In this document: positions 25,678 through 33,970 of the stretch, piece by piece | Layout: each line of letters opens with the position of its first letter | How positions within the stretch are numbered: position 1 is the first letter of the stretch | DNA from: Pseudomonas sp. LD120 | GTDB lineage: Bacteria; Pseudomonadota; Gammaproteobacteria; Pseudomonadales; Pseudomonadaceae | Direction of reading: 5' to 3' | NCBI RefSeq assembly: GCF_009861525.1 | Contig: NZ_WVHL01000005.1 | Span: 1,054,001 to 1,118,000 of the forward strand | Length of the DNA stretch: 64,000 nucleotides | Translations under genes and position numbers: made by a program | The notes under the pieces: model-generated | The model's input: the letters and a program-made list of their open reading frames with translations, nothing else | The model's database searches: none | What the model was told of the DNA's origin: nothing

Positions 25678-27352
25678 GGCGTTGCTCCTGGCTGTCGAGG
25701 TTGGGGTAGGACCAGTCATCCGCGGCCACCTGCCCCAGCTCATGGGGGAAGGGCGCGTTCTTGTACAGCGTGATGCGTACCCAGCGATCCGAGCGCGGGT
25801 CGAAGTGGGTGGCGCCGAAGAACGACAGCTTGCAGCGCAGCAGGTCGATGGGCAGCAGCGCCTGGTCGATCAGGTTGTCCTGGATGTCGGCATAGGGGAA
25901 CGCTGGGGCCAGTTGCACCCGGCGCAGGCTGTGGCGGTGTTCCGGGTGCCGGAGCAGGAAGCTGGCCACGGCTTGCTCGTTCGCCCAGCCATGCAGTGCG
26001 GCTTGCAGCAGGGCAATGTCCCGGGCCACCGCCAGGGGTTGCTCCAGGTCCTGCCCAGGTTCAGCAAAGCGCTGGCCGATACGCGGTTCGAGTTTTTCTT
26101 CGGAGACGTACCAAAACAGTGCTCGGCTGCCTTCGGTGGAAAAATCGATGGCCGCCACCCAGGAATAATGCTCGGCGAGGATCTGCCGCAGGTGGGCGAT
26201 GCTCATGCTGCCATCGACGCTGAAGCTCGCTTGCTCATCGGCCTGCATGTTCGCCCCCAGCTCGTCCACCAGATGCCCGTAGGGCTCCAGCAGCAGGGAT
26301 ACCAGGCACTCCTGCGCTTCCAGCGACAGTGCGCCCTCGGCCCAGCGATACAGGGCATCCCAGGGAAAGTCTTGCTGCAGGAGGCCGCTGGTACTGTGTT
26401 GTTCCAGGTGTTGCAGGTCATCTTGCAGTTGCCGGATACGGTCGTGTTGCAGTTCGTGTTCGGAGTGCCAGTGGTCAATGCCGGCCTGGGCCCGGGCGAG
26501 AAACTCGACGAACTGCTGGCGCTCGGCGGGCGCTGGCCGACGCACGGCGCGCACTCGCTGCAGGGCGGTTTCCCGGGCCAGCACCCAGTTGTTCAGCAGC
26601 ACCGGATGGTTGAGCAGGAAGGGGGCCATGCCCAGGCCCGTGGAGTTGCCGATGCCCAGGCGCCGGCGCAGTTGCGGCTCCAGGGTCACCGCTTGTCGGG
26701 GCGCCCGAGTCTGGGCCAGGTGTTCCACCAGGTCCAGGGTGAAGGTGCGGATCAGGAACACGGTGAGCATTTCCGCCTGGAACGGTGCCGCCAGCTCCGG
26801 CCGCTGGGCGATGCTTTCACGGTCGGCCGCACCGAACTTGCCACTGCCGTAGACCGCAGTGGTGCGCATCAGGTAACCGACCTCGTCGATGAACTCGCGC
26901 TGTGGCTGGCGGCCGCCGGCCAGGGCCTCGACCACATGCTCGAACAGCCGCACCGAGCGGTTGGCCCGGGCCATGCACAGCTCGCGGGAGGAAATGCGCC
27001 CCGCCTCTTGCTTGGGCACATTGGCTTCCAGGCGGTCCAGGTCGGCGGCATCGGGGATGCCGTCGAACAGGGCGAAGGTGGCGTCCCAGGCGGTGGCGAT
27101 GACCCGGTCCGAGCGCAGCGCCGGGTCCAGGTCATGGGCAAAGGCCACCAGGCTGTAGCTGCGTTCGGGACCGCTGGCGGTGTACACCGCGCGGCCCACG
27201 CCCTGGCTGTCGAGGGTCCACAGTGGGCGCTGGAACTGCCAGTTTTCGGCCTTGAGCCGGCGCAGCAACTGACGCATGAACGACAGCCGGGACTGGTGAA
27301 AGGCCCCCAGGCGCGCCGCTTTCATGACGCTGGCGGGTGGTCGCAGGTTCAT
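25658..27352 (-). CDS. Conserved hypothetical protein, 564 aa, in BCCT/DUF3726 operon
   Basis: I do not recognise a named domain. It is soluble (no signal peptide or membrane helix) and has strongly patterned segments: SVMKAARLGAFHQSRLSFMR at the N-terminus, YSLVAFAHDLDPALRSDRVIATAWDATFALFDG, LMRTTAVYGSGKFGAADRESI, RRLGIGNSTGLGMAPFLLNHP, and a C-terminal RCKLSFFGATHFDPRSDRWVRITLYKN. The HxD and GNSTGLGMAPF blocks look like possible active-site loops. The initiating ATG abuts the BCCT stop (TGAATG) and the end overlaps the DUF3726 start, so it is part of one polycistron. Confidence 0.7.
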   Translation of the reverse strand: MNLRPPASVMKAARLGAFHQSRLSFMRQLLRRLKAENWQFQRPLWTLDSQGVGRAVYTASGPERSYSLVAFAHDLDPALRSDRVIATAWDATFALFDGIPDAADLDRLEANVPKQEAGRISSRELCMARANRSVRLFEHVVEALAGGRQPQREFIDEVGYLMRTTAVYGSGKFGAADRESIAQRPELAAPFQAEMLTVFLIRTFTLDLVEHLAQTRAPRQAVTLEPQLRRRLGIGNSTGLGMAPFLLNHPVLLNNWVLARETALQRVRAVRRPAPAERQQFVEFLARAQAGIDHWHSEHELQHDRIRQLQDDLQHLEQHSTSGLLQQDFPWDALYRWAEGALSLEAQECLVSLLLEPYGHLVDELGANMQADEQASFSVDGSMSIAHLRQILAEHYSWVAAIDFSTEGSRALFWYVSEEKLEPRIGQRFAEPGQDLEQPLAVARDIALLQAALHGWANEQAVASFLLRHPEHRHSLRRVQLAPAFPYADIQDNLIDQALLPIDLLRCKLSFFGATHFDPRSDRWVRITLYKNAPFPHELGQVAADDWSYPNLDSQEQRRACLVE

Positions 27353-28912
27353 TCAGAGCACCCCCTGATCACGGGCCATCTGCCGGGCGATGCGGATCGC
27401 GTCCCACACCGCCGGCAGAATCAGCAATGACACCGGCACCGCGGTGATCACGATAAAGGATTGCAGGGCACTGATACCGCCCTCGCCGAGGGTGATCAGG
27501 GTGGCCCCCACCAAGCCCATGCCGACGCCCCAGAACACCCGTAGCCAGGCCGGGGATTCGTCGTGGTCGCTGCTGATGGCCATGGCCACGGTGTAGGACA
27601 TGGAGCCGGCGCTGGTGACCACCGAAAAGAAACTCAGGAACAGGAACAGCGCGGAAATCAGGTTCGGTAGGGGCATCGACTGGGCTACGCCCAGCAGCAG
27701 CGCTTCGGGTTGCACGCCGTGACTGATGACCTTGCCCGCTGTCTGCAATTCAACACCCATTCCGGTGCCGCCCACCAGGGTGAACCAGAGCATGGTGATC
27801 AGCGGTGCGGCCACCGACATCAGGGTGATCACTTCACGGATGCTGCGCCCGCGAGAGACCTTGGCCACGTAGATGCCCATCATCGGCGCGTAACCGATGA
27901 ACCAGCCCCAGTAGAACAGGGTCCAGCTGTTGAGCCAGGAGGTGTCGTCGCGGTACAGGGCGGTCTGGAAGAAACCGGTGACGTGCACCGCCAGGCTCTG
28001 AGCGAAGGTCTCGCTGAGGAACAGGGTCGGGCCGAAGATGAACAGGAACGCCGCCAGGCCCAGCATCAGCCACACATGCACCTTGCTCACCAGACGCAGG
28101 CCGCCCAGGCCCACCACGCAGGACAGGGTGTAGATCACCGTCACCGAGAGAATCACCATGGCCTGGACCATGATGGTGTTGGGTACGCCCCACACCGAGT
28201 GCAGGACGAAGGCAATCTGCAGGCCGAGAAAACCCACCGGGCCGATGGTGCCGGCCACCACCGCGATGATTGCCGAGGCGTCGGCGAACACCGCGATCGG
28301 GCCCTTGAGGGCACGTTCGCCCAGCAGCGGGTAGAGCAGGGTGCGTGGCATCAGCGGCAGGTTCTTTTCGTGGTGCAGGTACATGTAGACCACGGTCAGC
28401 AGGCTGCCGAGCACCGCCCAGGCCATGAAGCCCCAGTGCAGGAACGATTGCGACAGCGCGGCGACGGCGGCGCCGTCGGTCTTGGCCACGTCGGCAAAAT
28501 ACGGTGGCGGGTTGATGAAGTGCATCATCGGTTCGGCCGCGGCCCAGAAGGCGCCGCCCCCGGCCAGCAGGGCGCACATGATCATCGATACCCAATTGAA
28601 GGTGCTGATGCTGGGGGTGTGTCCGAGGCCACCCAGGCGGACCCGGCCCAGGCGTGTGAAACCGATGTACAGACTGGCGCCGAAGGTCGCCAGCATCAGT
28701 ACCTGCCAGTACAGGCCAAAGAATCGGGTGCTCCAGGTGAAGGCGCTGCCAATCAGGCTGGACAGGGTGTTCAGGTCGATCAGGGCAATGATCAGGAACA
28801 GCAGGAAGAAGCCTCCGCTGATCCAGAAAATCGGCCAGTCGAGGGTTCCAGCGGCGCGGCTGCCCAGCGCGCGGGTGTCGATCCCCGCGTTGATTTCGCT
28901 CGGAATTTCCAT
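27353..28912 (-). CDS. BCCT-family transporter (betaine/choline/carnitine type)
   Basis: A 519-aa secondary transporter with 12 helices. The BCCT landmark helix appears as GGGAFWAAAEPMMHFINPPP (in the usual GWGAG...EP...H position) and later as SWLNSWTLFYWGWFIGYAPMMGIYVAKVSRGRSIREV, which contains the W-x-x-x-Y-W-G-W substrate box. It moves a trimethylammonium-type or related compatible solute into the cell. Its place between a dipeptidase-like protein and DUF3726/RidA suggests uptake of the substrate catabolised by this operon. Confidence 0.92.
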   Translation of the reverse strand: MEIPSEINAGIDTRALGSRAAGTLDWPIFWISGGFFLLFLIIALIDLNTLSSLIGSAFTWSTRFFGLYWQVLMLATFGASLYIGFTRLGRVRLGGLGHTPSISTFNWVSMIMCALLAGGGAFWAAAEPMMHFINPPPYFADVAKTDGAAVAALSQSFLHWGFMAWAVLGSLLTVVYMYLHHEKNLPLMPRTLLYPLLGERALKGPIAVFADASAIIAVVAGTIGPVGFLGLQIAFVLHSVWGVPNTIMVQAMVILSVTVIYTLSCVVGLGGLRLVSKVHVWLMLGLAAFLFIFGPTLFLSETFAQSLAVHVTGFFQTALYRDDTSWLNSWTLFYWGWFIGYAPMMGIYVAKVSRGRSIREVITLMSVAAPLITMLWFTLVGGTGMGVELQTAGKVISHGVQPEALLLGVAQSMPLPNLISALFLFLSFFSVVTSAGSMSYTVAMAISSDHDESPAWLRVFWGVGMGLVGATLITLGEGGISALQSFIVITAVPVSLLILPAVWDAIRIARQMARDQGVL

Positions 28913-29017
28913 GGTGCCTCCGTGTTGCGTTGTCGATCGCTAATAATTGTTATGGGCGCATTTTTTATTGTTGGTGCGTGGCGATGAGTCAGGACAATCA
29001 GGACACAAACGGGGGCC

Positions 29018-30067
29018 TCAGACCGCGATTTCGTCAGGGTGGACGGCGGCACCTGCCTGGGCCTTGGCCGGAACAAAATTGTTCTCGAAGAAGCGCAGCC
29101 AGTTGCCGCCCATGATCGCGACCACGTCCTGGGCGCTGAAGCCTGCGGCCAGAAGGCCCGATTCGATGTTGTGAAAGTCGCGGTTGTCGCGGAACCAGCT
29201 CGGCTGCTGGGGGAACCCGGGCTGCGCCTTGGAGCCTTCGCCGTAGTCGACCTCCAGGGTCCAGCGGCCGACGCGCATCCAGTCCACCACGCTGTTGGGC
29301 TGGTCCTGGCACAGGTCCGAACCCAGGCCCAGGTGCTCGACGCCCATCAGCTCGGCGGTGCGCGCGACCATGTCGCAGAAGCTCTGCACGCTGCAGGCGC
29401 TCTTGTCCTTGAGATGGTGCGGGTACAGCGAGAAGCCGAACATGCCGCCGCTCTGGCCCAAGGCCTTGAGCACGGTGTTGGATTTGTTGCGCAGCGCCGC
29501 GTGCCAGAACGCCGGGTTGGCGTGGGTGATGGCGATCGGGCGCTCGGAATGCTCGATGGCTTGCAGGGTCGAGCGTTCGGCGGAGTGCGACATGTCCACC
29601 ACCAGGCCGACCCGGTTCATCTCCCGCACCACCTGCTTGCCCATGCGGGTCAGCCCCGGGTCTTCCTGCTCGTAGCAACCGGTGGCCAGCAGCGACTGGT
29701 TGTTGTAGGTCAGTTGCATGAAGCGCGCGCCGAGGCTGTGCACCACTTCCACCAGGCCGATGTCGTCCTCGATGGGCGAGGGGTTCTGGAAGCCGAAGAA
29801 GATCGCCGTGCGCCCGGTCTGCCGCGCCAGGGCGATGTCGCTGGCCCACTTGCCGTGCAGGATCAGGTGCGAGTAGCGCTGGAACCTGCGGTTCCAGGCT
29901 TCGATATTGGCCACCATTTCGCGGAAGGTCTCGTGGTAGGCGATGGTCACGTGCACCGCGTCGACGCCGCCTTCGCGCATCTGCTGGAAGATCTTTTCCG
30001 ACCAGTTGTCGTACTGCATGGCATCGATGCGCGGGCCGCGGCTGGCGAAGGTCTGGGGCAGGCTCAT
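29018..30067 (-). CDS. M19-type (membrane dipeptidase-like) hydrolase lacking the N-terminal HxD
   Basis: A 349-aa amidohydrolase-fold protein. Family features: the central ARFMQLTYNNQSLLATGCYE, GLVVDMSHSAERSTLQAIEHSERPIAITHANP with the two histidines, and GVEHLGLGSDLCQD. At the N-terminus, where renal dipeptidases have D-G-H-N-D, it reads RIDAMQYDNW, so the first metal-binding HxD is missing. As I recall them, homologues linked to glycine-betaine catabolism (PA5396 type) have the same change. It overlaps the aldehyde dehydrogenase gene by 4 nt (ATGA). Confidence 0.85.
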   Translation of the reverse strand: MSLPQTFASRGPRIDAMQYDNWSEKIFQQMREGGVDAVHVTIAYHETFREMVANIEAWNRRFQRYSHLILHGKWASDIALARQTGRTAIFFGFQNPSPIEDDIGLVEVVHSLGARFMQLTYNNQSLLATGCYEQEDPGLTRMGKQVVREMNRVGLVVDMSHSAERSTLQAIEHSERPIAITHANPAFWHAALRNKSNTVLKALGQSGGMFGFSLYPHHLKDKSACSVQSFCDMVARTAELMGVEHLGLGSDLCQDQPNSVVDWMRVGRWTLEVDYGEGSKAQPGFPQQPSWFRDNRDFHNIESGLLAAGFSAQDVVAIMGGNWLRFFENNFVPAKAQAGAAVHPDEIAV

Positions 30068-31515
30068 AGTGGCGCCCCCGCGGCGATGTAGCCGGTCTTC
30101 ACGTGGGTGTAGAACTCCACCGCCGAGCGCCCCTGCTCGCGGGGGCCGTAGCTGGAGTCGCCACGGCCGCCGAAAGGCACGTGGTAGTCGGTGCCGGCGG
30201 TGGGCAGGTTGACCATCACACAGCCGACCCGGGCATGGCGGCGGAAGTGGCTGGCGCGGGCCAGGGAGCGGGTCATGATGCCGGCGGTGAGGCCGAAGCG
30301 GGTGTCGTTGACCAGGCTCAGGGCCTCTTCGTAGCTGCCGGCCTTGATCACGCAGGCGATGGGCGCGAACAGCTCTTCGCGGTTGATGCCCATGGCATTG
30401 CTGCCGCCAATGAACAGCGCCGGTGCCTGGTAGTAACCGGGGCTTTCCAGCTCCAGACGCTGGCCGCCGGTGAGCAGTTCGGCGCCTTCCTGCTGGCCCC
30501 GTTGCAGGTTCGCCAGGTTGGCTTCCAGCTGCGCGGCGCTGGCCACCGGGCCGATCTGGGTGCCGGCTTCCAGGGCGTGGCCGACCTTGAGCGCCTGGGT
30601 CGCGGCCAGCAGTTTTTCCACAAAGGCATCGTGAATGCCTTCATGCACGATCAGCCGCGAGGAAGCGGTGCACTTCTGCCCGGTGCCGCCAAAGGCGCCA
30701 TTCACCGCGCAGCTCACCGCCAGGTCGAGGTCGGCGTCGTCCATCACCGCCAAGGCGTTTTTCGAGCCCATTTCCAGCTGCACCTTGGTCAGGTTGGCGG
30801 CGGCCGAGGCGGCGATGCCTTTGCCCACGTCCACCGAACCGGTGAAGGAAATGGCGCCGATGCCCGGGTGTTCGATCAGCGCCTGGCCGATCTCGGAGCC
30901 GGCGCCCATCACCAGGTTGAACAGGCCCTTGGGCAGGTCCTGGCGGGCGATGATCTGGCTGAGCATCACCGCGCTGGCCGGGGTCAGATTGGCGGGTTTC
31001 CACACCACGGCGTTGCCGAAGGCCAGGGCCGGGGCGATCTTCCAGCAGGCGGTGGCCATGGGGAAGTTCCACGGCGAAATGATCGCTACCACGCCGATGG
31101 GTTCGCGGCGGATATCGATCTCGATGCCATCGCGCACCGAGTCGGCGGTCTGGCCCAGCTGACGTAAGGTTTCCGCAGCGTAATAGGTGAAGAACTGCCC
31201 GGCGCGGTACACCTCGCCGGCGCCCTCGGCCATGGGCTTGCCTTCTTCCCGGGACAGGGTCTGGCCGATTTCCGAGGAACGCTGCATCAGCTCCTGACCG
31301 ATGGCCATCAGCACTTTGTAGCGTTGCTCAATGCCACTGCGAGCCCAGATTTGCTGGGCCTCGCTGGCGGCGGCAATCGCGCTGTCCAACTGCGCCCGGG
31401 AGGCCTGGGCGTAGAGGCCGATCAGGTCACGGGTGTCGGACGGGTTGCGGTTTTCGATCTCGCTGGCGCCCTTGAGCCATTGGCCGGCGATGTAGTTGTG
31501 GTGGTGGTCGCTCAT
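30064..31515 (-). CDS. NAD(P)-dependent aldehyde dehydrogenase family protein
   Basis: A 483-aa protein. The catalytic residues are visible: VQLEMGSKN (general-base Glu), GGTGQKCTASSR (nucleophilic Cys), and the cofactor-binding ISPWNFPMATACWKIAPALAFGNAVVWKP plus SFTGSVDVG. The sequence resembles alpha-ketoglutaric-semialdehyde / succinic-semialdehyde-type enzymes. It is the promoter-proximal gene of the operon, divergent from the LysR gene 31667-32542, and probably oxidises an aldehyde intermediate. Confidence 0.9.
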   Translation of the reverse strand: MSDHHHNYIAGQWLKGASEIENRNPSDTRDLIGLYAQASRAQLDSAIAAASEAQQIWARSGIEQRYKVLMAIGQELMQRSSEIGQTLSREEGKPMAEGAGEVYRAGQFFTYYAAETLRQLGQTADSVRDGIEIDIRREPIGVVAIISPWNFPMATACWKIAPALAFGNAVVWKPANLTPASAVMLSQIIARQDLPKGLFNLVMGAGSEIGQALIEHPGIGAISFTGSVDVGKGIAASAAANLTKVQLEMGSKNALAVMDDADLDLAVSCAVNGAFGGTGQKCTASSRLIVHEGIHDAFVEKLLAATQALKVGHALEAGTQIGPVASAAQLEANLANLQRGQQEGAELLTGGQRLELESPGYYQAPALFIGGSNAMGINREELFAPIACVIKAGSYEEALSLVNDTRFGLTAGIMTRSLARASHFRRHARVGCVMVNLPTAGTDYHVPFGGRGDSSYGPREQGRSAVEFYTHVKTGYIAAGAPL

Positions 31516-31599
31516 GAAATCCTCCAGGGCGGCACGCCAGGCAGGGCGTTGCCTTTGTGCGGTTCTGGGAGGATTATGAGTCGGCCTTGTATTAAGTAA

Positions 31600-31640
31600 A
31601 TCTAATAAATTTTAAGGTTGTTTAAGTAATATTTAACAAT
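31600..31640. promoter_or_regulatory. Candidate LysR operator in the aldehyde dehydrogenase / LysR intergenic region
   Basis: The AT-rich divergent region contains the dyad TTAAGTAATATTTAA (31622-31636), which fits a T-N11-A LysR box. Half-site-like TAAG/CTAA repeats lie just before it. Assignment to the adjacent LysR protein is inference. Confidence 0.35.
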
Positions 31641-31666
31641 TGCCTTTGCTTGCAGGACGCGCCGCC

Positions 31667-32542
31667 ATGAGCATCAAAATCTCCAACTTGCAGTTTTTCG
31701 TCGCGGTGGCCACCAGCCAGAGCTTGACCCAGGCCGCCCAACGCCTGCACCGCACACCGGCAGCGGTGTCGCTCTCGCTCAAGCAACTGGAAGAAGAGCT
31801 GGGGGGCGCGCTGTTCGAAGGCGAGCGCAAGAACCAGCTCAGCCCCCTGGGGCGTTTCGTGCTGCAGGAAGCCCAGCGCGAACTGGCGCACTTTGACCGC
31901 ACCATCAGCACCATCAAGACCTACGCCAAGGCCGACACCGGCCTGGTGCGCGTAGCGGCGGTGCCGTCCTTCGCCATCACCCTGCTGCCGCCGCTGCTCA
32001 AGCAATTCCATGAACAGCACCCGCAGTTCCACCTGGACATCCGCGACATGGATTCCGCCCGCGTGGTGCAGGCGGTGCTCAGCGGCGAGGTGGACATCGG
32101 CATCGCCACCGTGCCGGCAAGCATTCCCAACATCGACCAGGACTTCCTGTTTTCCGACGCCTTCTGCGTGGTCTGCGCCAGCGACAACCCCCTCAACCGC
32201 CTCACGCGCCCGCTGCGCTGGAGCGACCTCGACGGCCAGACCTTCATCAACAGCGGCCTGGGCGCCGAGATCCAGGCCCCCGAGTTCCGGCACATCCGCG
32301 ACCACTCGACCCTCAGCGTCAGAAACACCACCTCGCTACTGGCCCTGGTGGCCCAGGGCATGGGCGTGACCCTGCTACCGGAACTGCTGAGCCGCTCCAC
32401 AGCGGGCGACCAACTGAACTTCCTGCGCCTGGAAGACCAGCGCATCGTGCGCTCGGTGAGCGTGATCACCGCCCCGCGAGAGACCTTGAACCATGCGTCT
32501 TACACCTTTTTGAAGGCGCTTCGGGCGGGGCGGTTTGTTTGA
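31667..32542 (+). CDS. LysR-family transcriptional regulator of the BCCT/aldehyde dehydrogenase operon
   Basis: A 291-aa protein. The N-terminal winged HTH (ISNLQFFVAVATSQSLTQAAQRLHRTPAAVSLSLKQLEEELGG) is followed by a periplasmic-binding-like effector domain (about 90-290; VRVAAVPSFAITLLPPLLKQF, GEVDIGIATVP, VAQGMGVTLLPELL). I chose ATG 31667, which has a CAGGA site. Its divergent position makes it the likely regulator of the 24.6-31.5 kb operon. Confidence 0.9.
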   Translation: MSIKISNLQFFVAVATSQSLTQAAQRLHRTPAAVSLSLKQLEEELGGALFEGERKNQLSPLGRFVLQEAQRELAHFDRTISTIKTYAKADTGLVRVAAVPSFAITLLPPLLKQFHEQHPQFHLDIRDMDSARVVQAVLSGEVDIGIATVPASIPNIDQDFLFSDAFCVVCASDNPLNRLTRPLRWSDLDGQTFINSGLGAEIQAPEFRHIRDHSTLSVRNTTSLLALVAQGMGVTLLPELLSRSTAGDQLNFLRLEDQRIVRSVSVITAPRETLNHASYTFLKALRAGRFV

Positions 32543-32546
32543 GGAG

Positions 32547-32583
32547 ACAGCGCGGCAGGTCGTGCTGCCGCGCTGTGCTTTTG
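32547..32583. terminator. Terminator between LysR and DUF6124 genes
   Basis: A perfect 12-bp stem (ACAGCGCGGCAG / CTGCCGCGCTGT) with a 6-nt loop, then GCTTTT. It lies between convergent genes. Confidence 0.85.
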
Positions 32584-32592
32584 CGAGGTCTG

Positions 32593-32979
32593 CTACTTAA
32601 GCGAAGGCCTGTGGCGACTGCCATCGAGCAAGGCATCCACCACCGCTCGCGCCATCTCCACCGAGTGCACCAGGGACCAGATCAGACCGCGCTCGATACC
32701 GCTGCCGCGCTCGGTGATTTCATCGGAAACCTCCTCGGCGCTTTTGAGCAGCAGGGAGACGTGGAGCAGGGCTTCTTCGGCGTTGATGCCGCCGCGTACC
32801 GAGAACAAAGAATCGCGACTCACCGGGGTACTGATGGTTTGCTCCAGTGACTGGATCAGAGAAGCATCGGCAGGCTGAAGTGACAGTTTCTGCCGGATCT
32901 GCTGATTGGCCAGATGGTGCTCGGGGTTTCTGCCGCGATGGGCAGCAGTGTGAGGCGGATCGGGGACGAGCTTTTTCAT
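32593..32979 (-). CDS. DUF6124/DUF3077-type small protein, second copy
   Basis: A 128-aa paralogue of the protein at 8735-9127. It shares MKKLVPDPP at the start and EEALLHVSLLLKSAEEVSDEIT plus GIERGLIWSLVHSVEMARAVVDALLDG at the end, while the middle diverges. ATG 32979 follows an AGGAG site. The upstream region on this strand has the same structured leader as the first copy, so gene and leader travel together. Confidence 0.82.
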   Translation of the reverse strand: MKKLVPDPPHTAAHRGRNPEHHLANQQIRQKLSLQPADASLIQSLEQTISTPVSRDSLFSVRGGINAEEALLHVSLLLKSAEEVSDEITERGSGIERGLIWSLVHSVEMARAVVDALLDGSRHRPSLK

Positions 32980-32989
32980 GGCGTAACTC

Positions 32990-33210
32990 CTAGTACAGAG
33001 ATAGGAGCCTTCACCGTCGCTGCTAAACGATAGGGTGGCGGCCGTTCGCAGGTTAGCAGACCGGTGACTAGGACCCCGGCGCACCCGAGGGTGCCCTGCG
33101 CACGGCCGCCATAAAGCGGAGCCAAAAAAAGCGCCACGTAATGGGGGCGCCATGCGCCTAGTTACACGTCGAGCTGCTAAACCCGGTCACTGAATGTGCA
33201 GTGACGGATC
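32990..33210 (-). promoter_or_regulatory. Structured leader of the second DUF6124 gene with covarying triad
   Basis: Read on the minus strand: TTAGCAG (33180-33174), then CTGCTAA (33059-33053), then TTAGCAG again (33026-33020), followed by the Shine-Dalgarno. Compared with the first leader (TTGGTAG / CTACCAA / TTGGTAG), two bases differ in each element and the complementarity is exactly preserved. The gaps are 114 and 26 nt here versus 116 and 27 nt there. The TGGCGGC / GCCGCCA pair and the GCAC / GTGC hairpin are also conserved. Confidence 0.62.
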
Positions 33211-33406
33211 GAGGCTAGCCAGGGTGAGGGGGGAGGCGCAAGCGGCTAGGAGTTTCTAGGAAAGTTCGCACAATAGAAAGAGACTTAACGCTGCTCCAGG
33301 GAACGAAGGCTTGGTCTGAGAGTGATCTGCCATTGCGGGGAGGGGCGACATCGGCGATTGAAGTGTCGCTGTCCAGCACGTTTGCGTGCTCCGCGCCGGG
33401 CACCGT
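33211..33406. other. Intergenic region with no recognisable feature
   Basis: Short open frames on both strands here have no ribosome-binding site and no recognisable similarity. I see no gene or RNA I can support. Confidence 0.4.
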
Positions 33407-33970
33407 TCAGACACCATCGTATTGATACACCGACGCGCTCCAATAGCGGCTGCCACTACGCTGTTGGCGAGTCCACCCGCTTGCCAGCAGTTGCTTGGCA
33501 ATCATCCGATTCATAACGCCATGACCGAGCAGCAGCACCGACTCTTCGCCGGCAAGAGCCTGCAGCCGCTGGGCGGCGGCACTGGCACGTTGCTTCGCCG
33601 CACCGAAGGATTCGACGCCGCTCGAATAGCCGCACAGCCACAGGACGCGAAAAATGAAGGCCCAGGTAAACGGCGATAACCGGGGAAATCGCCAGCCACC
33701 ATGAGGCAGTTGCGCTTCGCAGAACGTCGCATCGATCACGGCAGGCTTCAGCCCGAGTACCTCGACGGAGGTCAGGGCCCGAGGCGCGCTGCTTGAAACA
33801 ACGGTGCTGGCGGTTGTGGCGAGTTGCAGGCTGGCCTCCGGCGCGGGATCGCGGACGATTTCGGAGCGATTGTATTGCGCGATCCAGTCCTTCATCTCAA
33901 GCATTGAGATCTTTTCCGCCGCGGCGATCTTTGGCTGGCCGTGACGCATCAGGATGATTGTCTTGCTCAT
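33407..33970 (-). CDS. Histidine phosphatase family protein
   Basis: A 187-aa phosphoglycerate-mutase-like protein: LMRHGQPK supplies the phospho-accepting RHG, SAPRALTSVEVLG the second arginine motif, and VLLLGHGVMNRMIA the second catalytic histidine. A hydrophobic stretch (FTWAFIFRVLWLCGYSSG) in the middle is longer than usual. It overlaps the upstream SDR gene by 4 nt (ATGA), so the two are co-translated. Confidence 0.85.
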   Translation of the reverse strand: MSKTIILMRHGQPKIAAAEKISMLEMKDWIAQYNRSEIVRDPAPEASLQLATTASTVVSSSAPRALTSVEVLGLKPAVIDATFCEAQLPHGGWRFPRLSPFTWAFIFRVLWLCGYSSGVESFGAAKQRASAAAQRLQALAGEESVLLLGHGVMNRMIAKQLLASGWTRQQRSGSRYWSASVYQYDGV

